From: Methylotenera sp.
GTDB lineage: Bacteria; Pseudomonadota; Gammaproteobacteria; Burkholderiales; Methylophilaceae
Direction of reading: 5' to 3'
DNA: 36,921 nucleotides
Assembly (NCBI GenBank): GCA_030682715.1
Contig: JAUXNQ010000047.1
Coordinates: 1-36,921, forward strand
Shown: positions 34,228 to 36,921 of the stretch, one piece after another
Position numbering within the stretch: the first letter of the stretch is position 1
How the letters are laid out: the number at the start of each line of letters is the position of its first letter
Notes under the pieces: model-generated
What the model was told of the DNA's origin: nothing
Database searches by the model: none
The model's input: the letters and a program-made list of their open reading frames with translations, nothing else
Made by a program: the position numbers and the translations under genes

Positions 34228-35079
34228 ATGCTACGCATCCACACCGTTAATGAACTCAGAAACACACTAAAAACACAAAAAAACGTAGCGTTCGTCCCGA
34301 CCATGGGCAATCTGCATGATGGTCATATCGCGCTTATCAGCCTAGCTAAACAACATGGACAATGTGTAGTAGCAAGTATCTTTGTCAATCCATTACAATT
34401 TGGCCCAAATGAAGATTTGGCCAGCTATCCGCGCACACTAGAAGCAGATTGCAAAAGACTGGAAGATGCTGGTACAGATATTGTGTTTTTACCCAGTGTT
34501 CAAGAAATGTATCCAGATTTTGATGGTGAGCATTTAAATCAAACCATGACCATCACCCCCCCACCTATCGCAACAGAACTATGCGGTGCTTCACGCCCAG
34601 GCCATTTTGCAGGAGTAGCGACGGTTGTGATGAAATTATTTAATTTGGTAATGCCGCAAGTAGCAATATTTGGCAAAAAAGACTTTCAGCAGGTGTTTGT
34701 CATTAAAGAGCTGGTGAGACAATTTAATTTACCCATCCAGATTATCGCTGGCGACACAGTGCGTGAAGCCAGCGGGCTAGCCATGAGCTCGCGTAACGGC
34801 TATTTAACACCAGCGCAGAAAACAGAAGCGGCGCAACTACACCAATGTCTAACTAAAATTGTGCATGCGGTAAAACAAGGCAATACCCATTTCACAAATT
34901 TAGAACAAGCTGCATCACAAACACTCACGCAACAGGGTTGGCTAGTAGACTATATATCAGTACGCGCAGCCAACACTTTAAAGCCCGCAACGAACCAAGA
35001 TAACGAACTTGTTGTCTTGTCTGCAGCGAAACTAGGTAGTACAAGACTCATTGATAATATTGATTTTTGCGCTAAGTGA
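34228..35079 (+). CDS. panC: Pantothenate synthetase
   Basis: A 283-residue enzyme joining pantoate and beta-alanine with ATP. VAFVPTMGNLHDGHIALI holds the HIGH-type motif, followed by SIFVNPLQFGPNEDLASYPRT, GHFAGVATVVMKLFNLVMPQVAIFGKKDFQQ and the KMSKS-like AMSSRNGYL. It is 21 bp after panB, so likely the same operon. Confidence 0.96.
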   Translation: MLRIHTVNELRNTLKTQKNVAFVPTMGNLHDGHIALISLAKQHGQCVVASIFVNPLQFGPNEDLASYPRTLEADCKRLEDAGTDIVFLPSVQEMYPDFDGEHLNQTMTITPPPIATELCGASRPGHFAGVATVVMKLFNLVMPQVAIFGKKDFQQVFVIKELVRQFNLPIQIIAGDTVREASGLAMSSRNGYLTPAQKTEAAQLHQCLTKIVHAVKQGNTHFTNLEQAASQTLTQQGWLVDYISVRAANTLKPATNQDNELVVLSAAKLGSTRLIDNIDFCAK

Positions 35080-35124
35080 TTGAAAAGACTATAATGCATT
35101 CCCTTTTGAAAAACGGTTAAGCAC

Positions 35125-35505
35125 ATGCAAAGAACCATGCTTAAATCTAAATTGCACCGCGTACACGTCACGCATTCTGAACTACACTACGAAGGTAGCT
35201 GTGCAATAGATGAAGAGTTGCTAGAAGCGGCAAACATTCACGAATACGAGCAAATCAGTATTTACAACGTCACTAATGGTGAGCGTTTTTCTACTTACGC
35301 GATTCGTGCTGAACGCCACTCTGGTATTATTTCGGTTAATGGTGCTGCCGCACATAAGGCAGACCCTAAAGATATTATTATTATCGCAAGTTATGCGAGT
35401 TATAGTGAAATTGAACTCGAAAAGTTTACCCCAACATTAATTTATGTGGATCAAGAAAACCGCATAAAATCTCAACGCAATGCAATACCAGCACAGGCCG
35501 CATAA
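35125..35505 (+). CDS. panD: Aspartate 1-decarboxylase proenzyme
   Basis: A 126-residue pyruvoyl enzyme making beta-alanine. The self-cleavage site HYEGSCAID (Gly24-Ser25) sits at the expected place in [24 protein letters not shown], and [11 protein letters not shown] and [20 protein letters not shown] follow. With panB and panC it completes the branch to pantothenate in one run. It ends directly against the rsfS start. Confidence 0.97.
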   Translation: MQRTMLKSKLHRVHVTHSELHYEGSCAIDEELLEAANIHEYEQISIYNVTNGERFSTYAIRAERHSGIISVNGAAAHKADPKDIIIIASYASYSEIELEKFTPTLIYVDQENRIKSQRNAIPAQAA

Positions 35506-35895
35506 ATGACACAAGACACACAGAAAGCCGCTTCTAAGAATTTAGACTTAGAAGCCATGAAAAACGCAGTAGTTGATGCAATTGAAGATATTAAAGGTTT
35601 TGATATCAGCGTGATGGATGTGCGTAAGCTCACCAGCATGACCAATTACATGATTGTCGCTTCAGCAAACTCTAGCCGCCAAGCTAAAGCTGTCGCAGAT
35701 AACGTAAGAGAAAAAATCAAAGAAAAAGGCTTCGCGATCCGCGGTACTGAAGGCGAAAAAGAAGGCGAATGGGTATTAGTCGACTTAGACGACATTGTCG
35801 TACACATTATGGTACCTGCAACGCGCGCTTATTATAATCTTGAGCAATTATGGGGTGAAGCAGAATCACGCCGCAGCCACATTAAACCAGTTTAA
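35506..35895 (+). CDS. rsfS: Ribosomal silencing factor RsfS
   Basis: A 129-residue RsfS/Iojap protein that binds uL14 and blocks subunit joining under starvation. IEDIKGFDISVMDVRKLTSMTNYMIVASANSSRQAKAVADNVREK, then GFAIRGTEGEKEGEWVLVDLDDIVVHIMVPATRAYYNLEQLW are the family's core. It abuts panD and is 95 bp before rlmH, its usual partner; nadD, often also present, is not here. Confidence 0.96.
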   Translation: MTQDTQKAASKNLDLEAMKNAVVDAIEDIKGFDISVMDVRKLTSMTNYMIVASANSSRQAKAVADNVREKIKEKGFAIRGTEGEKEGEWVLVDLDDIVVHIMVPATRAYYNLEQLWGEAESRRSHIKPV

Positions 35896-35990
35896 GCTAG
35901 TACAAACACCCTGTACCACTTGGCGCAGGGTTACGTACACTTGCATCAAAGAGTTTCTCACCACCACATTTTAACCATATCTAAAGCCAC

Positions 35991-36458
35991 TTGAAACTTC
36001 GGATTATTTCTGTAGGTCACAAAATGCCAAGCTGGGTAGAAACAGCCTGCGCAGAATACATCAAGCGCATGCCGCGCGAACTTAGCATTGAAATTGTTGA
36101 AATAAAACCTGACAAACGTGCAGATGGTAAAAATAGTGCTGTCGTGCAAGAAGCCGAGGCCAAACGCATTCTTGAAGCTGCTGGCAAAGACTTCTTAATC
36201 ATCTGCGATGAACGTGGACAAGAAGTCACCACGCTACAACTTGCTGAAAAAATGAAGTTCTGGCAAACCCTAGGCAAAGATATCAGTATTGTTGTAGGTG
36301 GTGCAGATGGCATTCACACCAGCCTTAAACAGCAAGCAGATTGGCTTTGGGGCTTGTCCAAACTCACCCTACCCCACGCCTTTGTTCGCGTACTGCTATG
36401 CGAACAACTCTACCGTGCGCATTCCGTGATTCAAAATCATCCATATCATCGAGAATAG
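35991..36458 (+). CDS. rlmH: 23S rRNA pseudouridine1915 N3-methyltransferase RlmH
   Basis: A 155-residue SPOUT methyltransferase acting on helix 69 of 23S rRNA. KLRIISVGHKMPSWVETACAEYIKRMP at the start, LIICDERGQEVTTLQLAEKM, VVGGADG in the SAM knot, LSKLTLPHAFVRVLLCEQLYRAHSVIQNHPYHRE at the end are near-invariant in the family. TTG at 35991 gives the correct N-terminus. Pairs with rsfS. Confidence 0.96.
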   Translation: MKLRIISVGHKMPSWVETACAEYIKRMPRELSIEIVEIKPDKRADGKNSAVVQEAEAKRILEAAGKDFLIICDERGQEVTTLQLAEKMKFWQTLGKDISIVVGGADGIHTSLKQQADWLWGLSKLTLPHAFVRVLLCEQLYRAHSVIQNHPYHRE

Positions 36459-36596
36459 ACGCTTGAACCGCTGGCATGCTTAATGCTTTGTATTGAGATA
36501 TCAATCATATAAGTGCCTAATTTCACTAACAAATGCACCATTAAATAGCATTTGTTAAGTAATTAGCACTTTTTAGAATAACACTCTGAGGTCATG

Positions 36597-36776
36597 ATGG
36601 ATAATCAATGTTTAATTGTATTGTCAAAATTTTCTGTTGCCGCTAGAAAAATAATCGGTCCAGTCAACCCCGCAAAACTGATTAAAGACAACCAATATGC
36701 AACGGAGATTTTTGAGCAAGTTGATGCTCTTGGCGATGAGGAACTTATTCTTCTATCATCCGAAATTTTCCATTAG
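36597..36776 (+). CDS. Small hypothetical protein (about 59 residues)
   Basis: MDNQCLIVLSKFSVAARKIIGPVNPAKLIKDNQYATEIFEQVDALGDEELILLSSEIFH in outline: a soluble, mildly acidic peptide with no membrane segment. ATG 36597 is preferred over 36594 because GAGG (36588-36591) then has a five-base spacing. No family is recognised. The good ribosome-binding site and protein-like composition support a real gene; it is followed by REP-like repeats. Confidence 0.55.
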   Translation: MDNQCLIVLSKFSVAARKIIGPVNPAKLIKDNQYATEIFEQVDALGDEELILLSSEIFH

Positions 36777-36781
36777 ACCCC

Positions 36782-36886
36782 GTCATTCCCGCGCAGGCGG
36801 GAATCTAGGCGAGGTAATATTCTTGGATGTAAGTGGCTCATACTCTATTGAAACCTAACTGGATTCCCAGAATTCGCGGGAATGAC
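36782..36886. repeat. REP-like palindromic repeat pair
   Basis: The 28-bp unit at 36782-36809 is the exact reverse complement of 24985-25012. A second, imperfect unit lies at 36861-36886 (ATTCCC...GCGGGAAT), in opposite orientation, so the two form a REP doublet around a 51-bp spacer. It follows the small gene stop by five bases and may act in termination or mRNA stability. Confidence 0.8.
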
Positions 36887-36921
36887 GCTCAATTTAGACA
36901 AAGCTAAGTTTCTGCAACATT

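Overview
The window looks like the chromosome of a betaproteobacterium with moderately AT-rich DNA, most likely a methylotroph of the Methylophilaceae (Methylotenera-like). This is inferred from the flhD-flhF-flhG cluster, the miaB-ybeZ-ybeY-ybeX-lnt / glyQS / gmhB-plsC gene order, the pcnB-folK-dNK-panBC run and general protein character; a 16S or whole-genome comparison would be needed to fix the genus. About 37 genes are supported.

Positions 1-3323 are accessory DNA: the end of a MazE-type antitoxin and its MazF/PemK toxin, a lone HTH antitoxin with a perfect palindromic operator, and a complete Xre/RES toxin-antitoxin pair. This block ends in a 45-bp fragment of the 3' half of a tRNA-Arg(CCG) gene, the usual scar of site-specific integration. 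Just beyond it lies a second, decayed element: an integrase N-terminus fused in frame to the tail of a staphylococcal-nuclease-like protein, a possible transposase tail, and about 900 bp of gene-poor DNA ending in a strong terminator.

Positions 4922-7502 hold flagellar control genes: flhD (without flhC), flhF, and an flhG homologue that has lost its ATP-binding P-loop. Then come a short BLUF blue-light sensor, two exported EF-hand proteins flanking a COG3146-type acyltransferase, an unusual hairpin-rich non-coding block (9779-10090), and an OmpR/EnvZ two-component pair.

From 13.3 kb onward the region is housekeeping: cysG (siroheme); the miaB-ybeZ-[psiE]-ybeY-ybeX run with lnt displaced by a small exported protein and mscL; glyQ-glyS; gmhB, plsC and a YgjP-type metallopeptidase; a SCO copper protein; ilvE; a CHCC zinc-finger protein; murI; a cobalamin adenosyltransferase; pcnB, folK and a deoxynucleoside kinase; the complete pantothenate/beta-alanine set panB, panC, panD; and rsfS and rlmH. 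Two palindromic REP-like repeats (24985-25012 and 36782-36809) are exact inverted copies of each other.

No CRISPR array, complete tRNA, rRNA or intact transposon was seen. The most notable points are the P-loop-less FlhG next to a solo FlhD, the integrase-nuclease fusion at the tRNA scar, and the hairpin-rich block in front of the acyltransferase gene.
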